Source: Alphaproteobacteria bacterium
GTDB taxonomy: Bacteria; Pseudomonadota; Alphaproteobacteria; UBA8366
Assembly (NCBI GenBank): GCA_009377445.1
Contig: WHUA01000013.1
Span: 1-64,000 of the forward strand
DNA length: 64,000 nt
Direction: 5' to 3'
Position 1 is the stretch's first letter; every line of letters begins with the position of its first letter. This document shows positions 9,407 through 18,823 of this stretch, one piece after another. The position numbers and the translations under genes are program-made. The notes beneath the pieces are model-generated. The model made no database searches. It was not told the DNA's origin and worked only from the letters and a program-made list of their open reading frames with translations.

Positions 9407-10612
9407 ATGGCTACGGGAACCGCGAAGATGGGCGAGGGCGCATTGTCGGCGCTGGCGGCGCTGACCATCGAGGAGATCGAGATCATCCCGCTCGACATTC
9501 TCCCCGGCCTCCGGCGCACGCTGCCGACCGGGCCGATCCAGTACGGCGAGACGGGCATGGTCGGCCGCTCCGTCCTGGTCGCGGTCCGCGCGGGCGGCGT
9601 CACCGGATGGGGCCAGATCCGGCCGAACAACCCGTTCCAGGCCGACACGGCGTCGAGCGCGGTCGCCGCGCTCCGCGACTACTATGGGCCGCTCGCGATC
9701 GGGCGCAATGCGTGGCGGCGGGCGGAGCTGCTGCGCGACATGGAGCGAAAGCTGCCGCCGAACCCGTCCGCGCTCGCCATGTTCGACGTGGCGCTGCACG
9801 ACCTGCTGGGGCGGGCGCTCGGCGTACCGGCGCACGCGCTTCTCGGCGGCGCGTGCAAGGACCGCATGCCGCTCGAATGGTCCGTCGGCGTCGCCAGCGT
9901 CGACGAGATGGTGGCGGAGGCCGAGCGCGTCTACCACGAGCATAAGACGCCCTACATCTGCTTCAAGGTCGGCCCCGCCGCGCGCTGCGCGGAGAATATC
10001 GAGACGCTGACCCGGGTGCGGAAGCTGCTGGGCGACAAGGTCGAGCTGGCGCTCGACGCCAACGGCAGCCTGGCGGTGCGCGAGGCGATCGCGCTGGCCG
10101 AGGCGCTGGACGACGTACGCATCGCCTATTTCGAGCAGCCGGTGCCGATCTCGGACCTGACGGGGCTGAAGCGCATCCGCGACCGCATCAAGGCGCCCAT
10201 CATGGCGGACGAATCGGTCTATTCGCCGCAGGACGCCGCCCGCGTCGTGCGCGAGGACGCCGCCGACGTGCTCGGCATCAAGCTCTACAAATGCGGCGGG
10301 CTGTGGCGCGGCCGTCAGATCGGCATCGTCGCCGAGGCGGCGGGCTACGACGTCAACTGCGCCGGCACGGCCAACGGCTCGCATCTCGAGGCGCTGGCGG
10401 CGGCGCATCTCGGCGCCGCGACGCCGAACCACGCCTTCGGCGCGGAGTTCACGATGGGCCTGCCGCAGATCGCCCCCGATCCGATCGCGCCCGAGCCGGT
10501 CATGGATCTGTCGGACGGCTACTGCACGATCCCGAACCGCCCCGGCCTCGGCGCGGCGATCGACCTCAAGGCGGTCGACAAGCACGCGATCCGCCGCATC
10601 AGCGTGGAGTAG
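9407..10612 (+). CDS. Enolase-superfamily (mandelate racemase/muconate lactonizing enzyme) protein
   Basis: Metal ligands in LALDANGSL, AYFEQPV, IMADESV; LGIKLYKCGGLWRG. Confidence 0.87.
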   Translation: MATGTAKMGEGALSALAALTIEEIEIIPLDILPGLRRTLPTGPIQYGETGMVGRSVLVAVRAGGVTGWGQIRPNNPFQADTASSAVAALRDYYGPLAIGRNAWRRAELLRDMERKLPPNPSALAMFDVALHDLLGRALGVPAHALLGGACKDRMPLEWSVGVASVDEMVAEAERVYHEHKTPYICFKVGPAARCAENIETLTRVRKLLGDKVELALDANGSLAVREAIALAEALDDVRIAYFEQPVPISDLTGLKRIRDRIKAPIMADESVYSPQDAARVVREDAADVLGIKLYKCGGLWRGRQIGIVAEAAGYDVNCAGTANGSHLEALAAAHLGAATPNHAFGAEFTMGLPQIAPDPIAPEPVMDLSDGYCTIPNRPGLGAAIDLKAVDKHAIRRISVE

Positions 10613-10616
10613 GGGG

Positions 10617-11108
10617 ATGGCGATGCGGATGGACGATATCCCCGAGCGGCGGGAGAACTGGGCCGAGGCCGAGTTCAAGAGCGGCGCCAAGATCGTCATA
10701 ACGCTGAAGAGCGGACATGTGCTGGTCTCGGACGAGCCGGCGGGCTTCGCCGGCGGGGCGGGCGGTGAAAACGCCGGACCGACGCCGACCGGCTTCCTGG
10801 TCGCGGCATTCGCGGCGGACATCCCGGTCATCCTTCAGCGCATCGCCCGCGAGCAGGCGATTTCGCTGCAGTCGATCGGCGCGCGGGTGTCGATCGTCTG
10901 GAATCCGCGCGGCATCGCGGGGCTGGACGGGGTGGAGCCCACGCCGTTCGAGGCGGTCAGCGATATTCGGATTCGCACCAATGCATCGGACAGCGAAATC
11001 GATGCGCTGAAGATCGCCTATGAGCGGCGCTGCCCGCTCTACAACCTGCTTCGCAAGAGCGGCTGCCGCATGATCGAGAACTGGCGCGTGGAGAAGGCGT
11101 CGCCATGA
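10617..11108 (+). CDS. OsmC-like protein
   Basis: ENAGPTPTGFLVAAFAADIPVILQRIAREQ...IDALKIAYERRCPLYNLLRKSG resembles the OsmC fold pattern with the second conserved Cys (CPLYN). Confidence 0.6.
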   Translation: MAMRMDDIPERRENWAEAEFKSGAKIVITLKSGHVLVSDEPAGFAGGAGGENAGPTPTGFLVAAFAADIPVILQRIAREQAISLQSIGARVSIVWNPRGIAGLDGVEPTPFEAVSDIRIRTNASDSEIDALKIAYERRCPLYNLLRKSGCRMIENWRVEKASP

Positions 11109-12253
11109 CGAAAGGCGGGCTTTCGATCGCCATCGTCGGAGCAGGCATCGGCGGGCTGACGGCGGCGGCGACACTGCGGCGCGTCGGGCACGACGTTCGC
11201 ATCTATGAACAAGCGCGCGCGTTCGCCCGCATCGGCGCCGGCATCCAGCAGGGCCCGAACTCGGTCAAGGTTCTGCGCAAGCTGGGGCTCGAGCCGCGGC
11301 TGCGCGAGATGGCCTTTCGCCCCGACGCGGCGCTCAACCGTCAATGGGATACGGGCGAGGTCACCTGGGAACGGCGGCTCGGCGACGAGGTGGAGCGGAA
11401 ATACGGCGCGCCCTATTTCTACATGCACCGGGGCGACCTGCACGCGGCGCTGGCGGATCTGGTGCCGGACGGGATCGTGTGCCGGAACCGCAAGCTGACG
11501 GGTCTGCGCGAGACGAAGGACGGCGTCACTCTCGCATTTGCCGACGGCAGCCGCGCCGACGCCGATCTCGTTATAGGCGCGGACGGCGTCCATTCCATCG
11601 TCCGCGAGGTTCTGCTCGGCGCCGAGAAGCCTGGCTTCACCGGCCGCGTCGCCTACCGCACGACCTTTCCAGCCTCGCTCATGGAGGGCGCGGCGATCGA
11701 CGATTGCGCCAAGTGGTGGGGACCCGACCGCCACATCGTCATCTACTACGTCAACCCGCGCCGCGACGAGATCTACTTCGTCACCAGCACGCCCGAACCG
11801 GATTTCGAGGTCGAGTCCTGGTCCGCCAAGGGCGACCTCGGGGAATTGCGCGCGGCGTACCGCGACTTTCACCCGAAGGTGCAGGCAGTCCTGGCGGCCT
11901 GTCCGGAGGTCCATAAATGGGCGCTGTTCGAGCGCGAGCCGCTGCCGCGCTGGAGCGCGGAGCGGATCACGCTGCTGGGCGACGCCTGCCACCCGATGAC
12001 GCCCTACATGGCGCAGGGCGCGGCCACCGCCATCGAGGACGCCGCCGTGCTGTCGCGCTGCCTCGACGGCGTGGAGCGCGACAGGATGGGGGCGGCGCTA
12101 CGCCGTTACGAAGACAGCCGGAAGGATCGCACGGCGCGCATCCAGCTCATCTCCCGGCTCAACGACATGGAGAAGATCAAGGCGGAGATCGAGAGCGTCT
12201 ACAGCTACGACGCCTGGTCGGCGCCGCTGGCGGAGGCGGTTGCCGCGTCTTAA
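11105..12253 (+). CDS. FAD-dependent monooxygenase (salicylate / 6-hydroxynicotinate hydroxylase-like)
   Basis: IAIVGAGIGGLTAAATLRRVGHDVRIYEQA...DLVIGADGVHSIVRE...ITLLGDACHPMTPYMAQGAATAIEDAAVL. Confidence 0.92.
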   Translation: MTKGGLSIAIVGAGIGGLTAAATLRRVGHDVRIYEQARAFARIGAGIQQGPNSVKVLRKLGLEPRLREMAFRPDAALNRQWDTGEVTWERRLGDEVERKYGAPYFYMHRGDLHAALADLVPDGIVCRNRKLTGLRETKDGVTLAFADGSRADADLVIGADGVHSIVREVLLGAEKPGFTGRVAYRTTFPASLMEGAAIDDCAKWWGPDRHIVIYYVNPRRDEIYFVTSTPEPDFEVESWSAKGDLGELRAAYRDFHPKVQAVLAACPEVHKWALFEREPLPRWSAERITLLGDACHPMTPYMAQGAATAIEDAAVLSRCLDGVERDRMGAALRRYEDSRKDRTARIQLISRLNDMEKIKAEIESVYSYDAWSAPLAEAVAAS

Positions 12254-13287
12254 GCGTGCCGGGCAGCAGCCGCGAGCAGGGCATTCACGTCCGCCTCGGC
12301 CGTCGTCGGGCTGGCCACCAGCCGCCGTTTGCCGGAGCCGGCCGGCGGCCAGTCGTGGAACAGGAAGCCGCTTTGACGCAGGAAGGCCGCCAGCGTGTCG
12401 GGCATGTGGACGAACACCTCGTTGGCTTCCACCGGATGCGCGATCGCGACACCCGGAAGCCGGCCGAGCCCGCGCGCCAGCGTTGCCGCCATGCGGTTCG
12501 CGTGGGCCGCGTTGCGGCGCCACAGATCGTCTTCGAGATAGGCGTGAAACTGCGCGGCGAAAAAGCGCGACTTGGAGAACAGGTGTCCCGCGCGCTTGCG
12601 CCGGAACCGAAGATCCTTGGCTAGCTCCGGATCGAAGACGATCACCGCCTCGGCGGCGAAGGCGCCGTTCTTCGTGGCGCTGAAAGACAGAATGTCGACG
12701 CCGGCGCGCCAAGAGATATCCGCCGGGCTGCAGCCGATGCCAACCGCGGCATTGGCGAAGCGCGCGCCGTCCAAATGCACTAGGAGCCCCTGTTCATGGG
12801 CCCACGCGGCGATCGCGGCGATTTCGTCGGGCCGGTAGACGGTGCCGGCCTCCGTCGACTGCGACAGGCTAACCGCTGCCGGCTGTGCCTGGTGCTGATC
12901 GCCGACACGGAAGCCCGCAAGGCTGTGCCGCAAGCCGTCGAGCGTGAGCTTGCCGTCGCCGCCGGGCAGGGCGACCAGCTTGGCGCCGCCGGTGAACAGC
13001 TCGGGCGCGCCGCATTCGTCGACCGCGACATGCGCCTCCTCGTGGCAGAACACCGCGCCCCAAGGCGGACACAGCGTGGCCAGCGCCAGTGCGTTGGCGG
13101 CCGTGCCGGTACCGACGAGAAAGCACTGCGCCGCGCGACCGAAGAAATCCGCGAAGCGCGCATCCAGGGCGCGCGTCCACGCATCGTCGCCATAGGCCGG
13201 CGCGTCGCCCGCATTGGCCTTGGCGATGGCCTCCAGGATCGGCGGGGATATGCCGGCGGCGTTGTCGCTGAGGAAGGATGCGCCCAT
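12250..13287 (-). CDS. Low-specificity L-threonine aldolase / beta-eliminating lyase family (PLP)
   Basis: MGASFLSDNAAGISPPILEAIAKANAGDAPAYGDDAWT...CHEEAHVAVDECGAPELFTGGAKL...FSATKNGAFAAEAV. Confidence 0.88.
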   Translation of the reverse strand: MGASFLSDNAAGISPPILEAIAKANAGDAPAYGDDAWTRALDARFADFFGRAAQCFLVGTGTAANALALATLCPPWGAVFCHEEAHVAVDECGAPELFTGGAKLVALPGGDGKLTLDGLRHSLAGFRVGDQHQAQPAAVSLSQSTEAGTVYRPDEIAAIAAWAHEQGLLVHLDGARFANAAVGIGCSPADISWRAGVDILSFSATKNGAFAAEAVIVFDPELAKDLRFRRKRAGHLFSKSRFFAAQFHAYLEDDLWRRNAAHANRMAATLARGLGRLPGVAIAHPVEANEVFVHMPDTLAAFLRQSGFLFHDWPPAGSGKRRLVASPTTAEADVNALLAAAARHA

Positions 13288-13329
13288 GATTACCTCGTCG
13301 CGCGAAAGCTTGCTCGAATCGCCCGATGC

Positions 13330-13433
13330 TAGAGCAACCTGCGTCCTATGGACGCAGATAAGTTGCTCTAACTTTTTAAGATAGATCAATTTACCTGCAA
13401 TCAGGTGATTCCACCTGATTGCAAATTGATCTA
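13330..13433. repeat. Two consecutive interrupted palindromes (family D)
   Basis: tagagcaacctgcgtcctatggacgcagataagttgctcta (13330-13370) then tagatcaatttacctgcaatcaggtgattccacctgattgcaaattgatcta (13382-13433), each near-perfectly self-complementary. Confidence 0.8.
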
Positions 13434-13518
13434 GCGCGGCGTGGCGGGCGCGTCAGTTGTGATCGCGGCGCGGTCGGCGATAGGATGGCGGCGACCGTTC
13501 ACCTCATAGAGCCTTCCC

Positions 13519-14463
13519 ATGCCCGAGCCGGCGCAACGCAGGTTTCGCTCGAAAGTGCGAAAGCCGAAAGATTTCGACGATTATTGGAACGACGTGCGGA
13601 CGCGGCTCGAGGCGATCCCGCTCGCGCCGGAGATGGCTCCCGATCCCCTGCGCAGCACGGAAGACGTGGAAGTCTTTCAGAGTTCCTACACCAGCCTCGA
13701 CGATGTGCGCATCGCGGGCTGGTATTGCCGCCCGCGCGGCGCGGCGGCAAAGCTGCCCGCCATCCTCACCTTTCCGGGCTACCAGAGCGAGCCGGCGATC
13801 CCGAAGGATCTCGCGCGCAAGGGCTATGCCGCCCTGTCGGTCGCGGTGCGCGGCAAGCTCCGCAGCAACGGCCAGTTCAATCCGGGCTATCCCGGCCTGA
13901 TGACCCACAACATCATCGACCGGCATACCTATGGCTATCGCGGCCTGTTCGCGGACGCCTGGCGCGGCGTCGATTTCCTGCTGTCGCGGCCGGAAGTCGA
14001 TCCGGGGCGCATCGGCATCACCGGCCAGAGCCAGGCTGCGGGATTGTCGGTCGTCACCGCGGCGGTGCGGCCCGTGATCAAGGCGGCGGCAATCGGCGCG
14101 CCGTTCCTCTGCGGCTTCCTCGACGCGATCGCGCTGACGCGCACGACGCCCTATGACGAGATCAACGACTATCTCCGCATGTATCCGGAGCACAGGGACG
14201 CGGTGGAGGAAACGCTGCCGTATTTCGATTGCCTCAACTTCGCCGGCAAGGTCGCGTGCCCGATCATCGTGAACGCCGGGCTGCAGGACAACATCGCCCC
14301 GGCCGAAACCGCGTATGCGCTGATCGACCGGCTCGGCTCCGCGGACAAGCGGCTCTATGCCTATGACGGCCAGGGGCATGAAGCGGGCCGCGACGGCCCG
14401 CATCGCGCGATCGTCGACGAATTTTTCGCGCGGCATCTCCAGGGCACGGAAGGGAAGGCATGA
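13519..14463 (+). CDS. Acetyl xylan esterase/cephalosporin-C deacetylase-like alpha/beta hydrolase (triad intact)
   Basis: IGITGQSQAAGLS nucleophile elbow; GLQDNIAPAETAYAL Asp region; YDGQGHEAGRDGPH His region. Confidence 0.82.
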   Translation: MPEPAQRRFRSKVRKPKDFDDYWNDVRTRLEAIPLAPEMAPDPLRSTEDVEVFQSSYTSLDDVRIAGWYCRPRGAAAKLPAILTFPGYQSEPAIPKDLARKGYAALSVAVRGKLRSNGQFNPGYPGLMTHNIIDRHTYGYRGLFADAWRGVDFLLSRPEVDPGRIGITGQSQAAGLSVVTAAVRPVIKAAAIGAPFLCGFLDAIALTRTTPYDEINDYLRMYPEHRDAVEETLPYFDCLNFAGKVACPIIVNAGLQDNIAPAETAYALIDRLGSADKRLYAYDGQGHEAGRDGPHRAIVDEFFARHLQGTEGKA

Positions 14464-15386
14464 TGGCGGGCGCGCCGGGCGATTTCGGCTCCTACTGGCA
14501 AGCGACGCTCGACGCGCTGGCGGCCTATCCGGCGGCGGCGCAGATCGAGCCGATACCGCTCCGCACGACGGCGTTCGCCACGATGTACGGTGTGCATCTG
14601 ACGAGCATCGGGCCGTACCGCATCTTCGCCTATCTCAGCATCCCCACGGGGAAGGGACCGTTTCCGGCGATCTATTACGCGCCGCGCTATCAAAGCGTGA
14701 TGCAGCCGGCGCCCCAGGGAACGGCGAGCCTGCAGCGCAGCCGGTATATCACCCTGGCGCTGGCGGCGCGGGGATACCGCAACGCGGACAAGCCATACGC
14801 CGCGTCCTTTCCGGGATTGCTGACGGAGGGGATCGACAGCGGCGGCACTTATATTTTCAGGGGCATTGCCGCCGACTGCGTGCGGGGGCTCGACTTCCTG
14901 CTGACGCGGCCCGAGCTCGATCCGCGGCGCGTGGTGGTCGCCGGCAACGACATGGCGCTCATCACGGCGGCGCTCCATCCGAGCGCGACGCATGCCGTCG
15001 CGACGCCGGAGCTGTTCCACGACACCCTCGCCCGGGCCGCGAAGACGGCCGCCTATCCACTGGAGGAGATCAACGACTACCTGCGCCTCTACCCCGAGCG
15101 GCGCGAGGCCGTCGGGCGCACGCTATCCTATTTCGACCTGCGGGCCTTCGCGCCGCGCGTCCGGGCCGCGACGCTGATCATGGCGGGGGCGAAAGGCTCC
15201 GCCCTGGACGCACGCGCCCTGTCGCCCGTCAGCGACGGGCTCGAGGGCGCGGTGACGGTCCGGGAGTCCGAGAGGTCCAGCTACAAGGACGGCTTGTTCG
15301 CCGAGAGCTGGATCGCCGCGCAATGCGGAATCGGGGATGTGCGCAGCATCCTGCCCGAAGCCTGGGCGAAAGCGGCTAGTCCCTGA
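14460..15386 (+). CDS. Acetyl xylan esterase-like paralog with apparently lost catalytic residues
   Basis: Alignable to the upstream gene (GLDFLLTRPELDPRRVVVAGNDMA; EEINDYLRLYPERREAVGRTLSYFDLRAFA) but GQSQ is replaced by GNDM; ATGA overlap with upstream gene. Confidence 0.78.
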   Translation: MMAGAPGDFGSYWQATLDALAAYPAAAQIEPIPLRTTAFATMYGVHLTSIGPYRIFAYLSIPTGKGPFPAIYYAPRYQSVMQPAPQGTASLQRSRYITLALAARGYRNADKPYAASFPGLLTEGIDSGGTYIFRGIAADCVRGLDFLLTRPELDPRRVVVAGNDMALITAALHPSATHAVATPELFHDTLARAAKTAAYPLEEINDYLRLYPERREAVGRTLSYFDLRAFAPRVRAATLIMAGAKGSALDARALSPVSDGLEGAVTVRESERSSYKDGLFAESWIAAQCGIGDVRSILPEAWAKAASP

Positions 15387-15837
15387 CCTCGACGATCATC
15401 TCGACCTCGACCGCGATCTGCGACGGCAGCGATCCCATGCCGACTGCGGAGCGCGCGCCGCGCCCGGCGTCGCCGAACACCTCGACCATCAGGTCGGAGA
15501 ATCCGTTGATGACCTTCGGGTGTTCCTTGAACTCGGGATCGGCGTTGACCATGCCCAGCACCTTCACCACCCGCTTCACGCGGTCGAGGCTGCCGAGCGC
15601 GGCCTTCACGTTCGCCAGCATGTTGACGCCGACCAGCCGCGCCGCGTCGTAGCCCTGCTCCGTGCTCAGCCCCCGCCCGACCTTGCCGGTGATCGACGAA
15701 TTGTCGGGCTTGCGCGGACCGCAGCCGGACATGAACAGGAGGCTCCCCACCTGCACGCCTCCGACATAGTTGCCGACCGGCTTCGGCGGCGAGGGCAGCT
15801 CGATGCCGAGCTTCTTCAATGTTGCTTCCGCGCTCAT
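15376..15837 (-). CDS. RidA/YjgF/YER057c/UK114 family protein
   Basis: MSAEATLKKLGIELPSPPKPVGNYVGGVQVGSLLFMSGCGP...GDAGRGARSAVGMGSLPSQIAVEVEMIVEV. Confidence 0.92.
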   Translation of the reverse strand: MSAEATLKKLGIELPSPPKPVGNYVGGVQVGSLLFMSGCGPRKPDNSSITGKVGRGLSTEQGYDAARLVGVNMLANVKAALGSLDRVKRVVKVLGMVNADPEFKEHPKVINGFSDLMVEVFGDAGRGARSAVGMGSLPSQIAVEVEMIVEVRD

Positions 15838-15852
15838 TCGTTTCCTCCTGCG

Positions 15853-15946
15853 TGATGGATGCCGCGGACAAGCCGCGGCCTGACGATGGGGGATAGGGCC
15901 ACCAAACTTATCCGTCATTCCGCGGCTTGTCCGCGGAATCCATGCG
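15853..15946. repeat. Paired REP/BIME-like palindromes (family A, copy 2)
   Basis: ccgcggacaagccgcgg (15862-15878) and ttccgcggcttgtccgcggaa (15918-15938) with spacer ccaaacttatccgtcatt similar to copy 1. Confidence 0.8.
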
Positions 15947-15960
15947 CGCCGGCAGCAACT

Positions 15961-17259
15961 TCACTCGGCCGCCCGCACGCGCCCGCGCCGGTCGCCGAAC
16001 CGCTCGACCAGCACGTCCTCGAAGTCGGTGCCCTCGGCGGCGAACCAGCTTCCGGGGCGGGTGCAGTAGGCCTCGGCGCGCCAGGGGGCTTCCGGCTCCT
16101 CGCCGGCGGCAAGCGCCTTGGCCTCGGCGAGCAGGGTACGGCGGAACTTGGCGACCGCGGCGTCGGTCGCGGTCAGGGTCTCGGCCGTGCGGTCGGCGAT
16201 GTAGCCCTGGCTCTGCTGGATCATCAGGTCCTGCTCGGCCAGGCCCTTCACGCCGGTGAAGGTGGCGGTCTTCTGCACCGCCCGGTCGATCTCGAAATCG
16301 TTCGAGCGGTTGCGCAGCGGCACGTAACCGGGGCCGGTCTCGGCGATGATGCCGTGGCCCTTGCGGAACTTCGCGCGCTCCTCCGGCCCGATCTCCCGTT
16401 CCGGGTTCCAGGCGTAGACGTAGATCCAGCTCGCCGTGTCGGTGATCGGCGCGACGGTGAAGCCGAAATAGGTCTCGCCCGGCATCGTCGACGGCCCGGT
16501 GCCGTGCGACGGCAGCATGAACTGCGTCATGCGCCAGTAGACGCCTTCGTCGTCCGCCGTCCGCGCGCCGCCGACGACGAAGCCGACCTCGTGCTCCAGG
16601 ATCTGGAACTCCGGCATCGGATCGTTGCGGATCCAGCGCAGCCGCCGCGCGTCCGCCGGCGCGTCCGGGTTCTCGTTCGACGGCACCGACGGCGCGGGCA
16701 TGTGCAGGAACGAGAAATGCGAGGTGTCGAGGTCGCCTTCCATCACCTGCGCCCAGTTGCACTCGATGAGCTGCTTCGAGACGTAGCGCCGCTCCGGCGG
16801 CATCAGGCCGTATTCGAGCCGCGGCAACTCGGGCACGGCGGCCGCCGGGCCGAGCCATGCCCAGACGATCCCGCCGTACTCCCGCGCCGGATAGGCCTTC
16901 GCCCGCACCGTGTCGTGGTGGCGCGCGCCCGGCGGCACGTTCGGCAGGTCGACCGCCTTGCCGGTCACGTCGAACTTCCAGCCGTGATAGACGCAGCGCA
17001 GCCCGCATGCCTCGTTGCGGCCGAAGAAGAGGTCGGCGCCGCGGTGCGGGCAGTGCGCGCCGATCAGGCCGATGCGGCCCTTCGTGTCGCGGAACGCCAC
17101 CAGCGCCTCGCCCATGACCGTGACCCTGATCGGCGGGCCGTCCGGCTCGGCCAGCTCTTCGGACAGCGCCACCGGCTGCCAGAAGCGGCGGAAGTAGGCG
17201 CCCATCGCGGTACCGGCGCCGGTCCGCGTCAGCAGGTCGTTGTCTTCGGCCGAAAGCAT
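15961..17259 (-). CDS. Rieske [2Fe-2S] aromatic ring-hydroxylating oxygenase, large subunit (phthalate dioxygenase-like)
   Basis: CPHRGADLFFGRNEACGLRCVYHGWKFD Rieske motif; MLSAEDNDLLTRTGAGTAMGAYFRRFWQPVALSEEL. Confidence 0.93.
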   Translation of the reverse strand: MLSAEDNDLLTRTGAGTAMGAYFRRFWQPVALSEELAEPDGPPIRVTVMGEALVAFRDTKGRIGLIGAHCPHRGADLFFGRNEACGLRCVYHGWKFDVTGKAVDLPNVPPGARHHDTVRAKAYPAREYGGIVWAWLGPAAAVPELPRLEYGLMPPERRYVSKQLIECNWAQVMEGDLDTSHFSFLHMPAPSVPSNENPDAPADARRLRWIRNDPMPEFQILEHEVGFVVGGARTADDEGVYWRMTQFMLPSHGTGPSTMPGETYFGFTVAPITDTASWIYVYAWNPEREIGPEERAKFRKGHGIIAETGPGYVPLRNRSNDFEIDRAVQKTATFTGVKGLAEQDLMIQQSQGYIADRTAETLTATDAAVAKFRRTLLAEAKALAAGEEPEAPWRAEAYCTRPGSWFAAEGTDFEDVLVERFGDRRGRVRAAE

Positions 17260-17410
17260 CGCGCCCTCCGTCCCTTGGCCGATCGATGATAGCAGGAAAG
17301 CATGGATGCTCCCGCTCGGCTCGAAATTTGCGACCGTTCCGCTCGGCACGATATCATCTGGCCACGGCGAATCGCAGCCCCGATACCAACTCTAGGCGAG
17401 GAATTCGAAT

Positions 17411-18820
17411 ATGCATGAGACACGAACGCTGGCGGAATGGGTCGCCGGGCTGCGCTACGAGGACATTCCGGAGGACGTGCGCGAGCATGCCCGGCGCTTC
17501 ATCCTCGACAATTTCGGCTGCCAGATCGCGGGCGCGACCCTGCCGTGGAGCCGGACATACTACGACATGATGCGGAAGACGCGGAGCGGCACGCATTCGA
17601 CCGTCGCGTATTTCGGCGACAGGATGTCGCCGGACGACGCGGCCTTTCTCAACAGCACGTTCAACCACGCCAACGAGACCGACGACACGCATCTGAAGAG
17701 CCCGACCCATCCGGGCGGCATCGCGGTGCCGGCGGCGTTGGCGCTGTCGGAATACACGGGCGCCACCGGCGAGCAGCTTCTCGTCGCCGTCGTCGCCGCC
17801 TACGAGATCCAGATCCGCATCTCCTGGGCCTGCTCGCCCCATCTCATCTACAAGGGGCATCATCCGCCGGTCGGCGTCGGGCCGTTTGGCGGCGCGGCGG
17901 CGGGGGCGGTGCTGTTCGGCTTCGACAAGGAGACGACGCTGAACGCCTTCGGCATCGCCGGCAGCCATTCAGCCGGGCTGATCGAGTACACCAAGACCGG
18001 CGGCAGCGTGAAGCGCATCCACAGCGCGATCCCGGCGCAGGCGGGCGTGCGCGCCGCGCTGTTCGCGCAGGCGGGCATCACCGGGCCGCACTCGATCCTC
18101 GAAGGCGAGAAGGGGTTCTGCAAGGTCTTCGCCGGCGAATACGACCTGAAGCGGCTGACCGACGGGCTCGGCAAGCGCTACCACCTGCTCGACAACGGGC
18201 TGAAGCCGTATAGCTGCTGCCATCTCATCCACGCCGCCTTCGACGCGCTGGATGTGGTGCGCGAGAAGACGCCGCTAAGGCCCCAGGACGTAAAGCAGAT
18301 CACGGTCGCGACCAACAGCGAGCCGATCCTCAGCCACATCGGCTCGATCGTCGAGCCGCCGGACATCCTGGGCGCGCAGTTCAGCCTGCCGTTCAGCATG
18401 GCGATGCGGCTCCATCACGGCGGCAGCGGCGTCAAGGGCGGCAACGGCTTCTGGGATTATCTCGATGTCGATTTCCGCGATCCGAAGCTGCTCGAGTCGG
18501 CGCGCAAGGTGAAGGTGCGCGTCGCCGCCAACGACAAGTGGGAGCGGGTGGACGAGGGCGCCGGCATCGAGGTCGAGACGGTCGACGGCCGCCGGCTCAC
18601 GGCGAGCGTGCCCTTCTCGAAGGGATTGCCGGAGAATCCGATGTCGCCGGCCGAGGTGGAGGAGAAGTTCCGCTACCTCGTCGACCCTGTGATGCCGGCC
18701 GGCTCGTCGGATGCGATCATCGCGGCGGTCGACGGCATCGAGAAGATCGGCGAGATCGGCGACCTGGTCCGCCTGCTGATCGCACCGCCCGCACCGGGCG
18801 CACGCGCGGCGGCGGAGTAG
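17411..18820 (+). CDS. MmgE/PrpD family protein
   Basis: LAEWVAGLRYEDIPEDVREHARRFILDNFGCQIAGA...ATGEQLLVAVVAAYEIQIRI...KPYSCCHLIHAAFDAL. Confidence 0.93.
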   Translation: MHETRTLAEWVAGLRYEDIPEDVREHARRFILDNFGCQIAGATLPWSRTYYDMMRKTRSGTHSTVAYFGDRMSPDDAAFLNSTFNHANETDDTHLKSPTHPGGIAVPAALALSEYTGATGEQLLVAVVAAYEIQIRISWACSPHLIYKGHHPPVGVGPFGGAAAGAVLFGFDKETTLNAFGIAGSHSAGLIEYTKTGGSVKRIHSAIPAQAGVRAALFAQAGITGPHSILEGEKGFCKVFAGEYDLKRLTDGLGKRYHLLDNGLKPYSCCHLIHAAFDALDVVREKTPLRPQDVKQITVATNSEPILSHIGSIVEPPDILGAQFSLPFSMAMRLHHGGSGVKGGNGFWDYLDVDFRDPKLLESARKVKVRVAANDKWERVDEGAGIEVETVDGRRLTASVPFSKGLPENPMSPAEVEEKFRYLVDPVMPAGSSDAIIAAVDGIEKIGEIGDLVRLLIAPPAPGARAAAE

Positions 18821-18823
18821 GCG

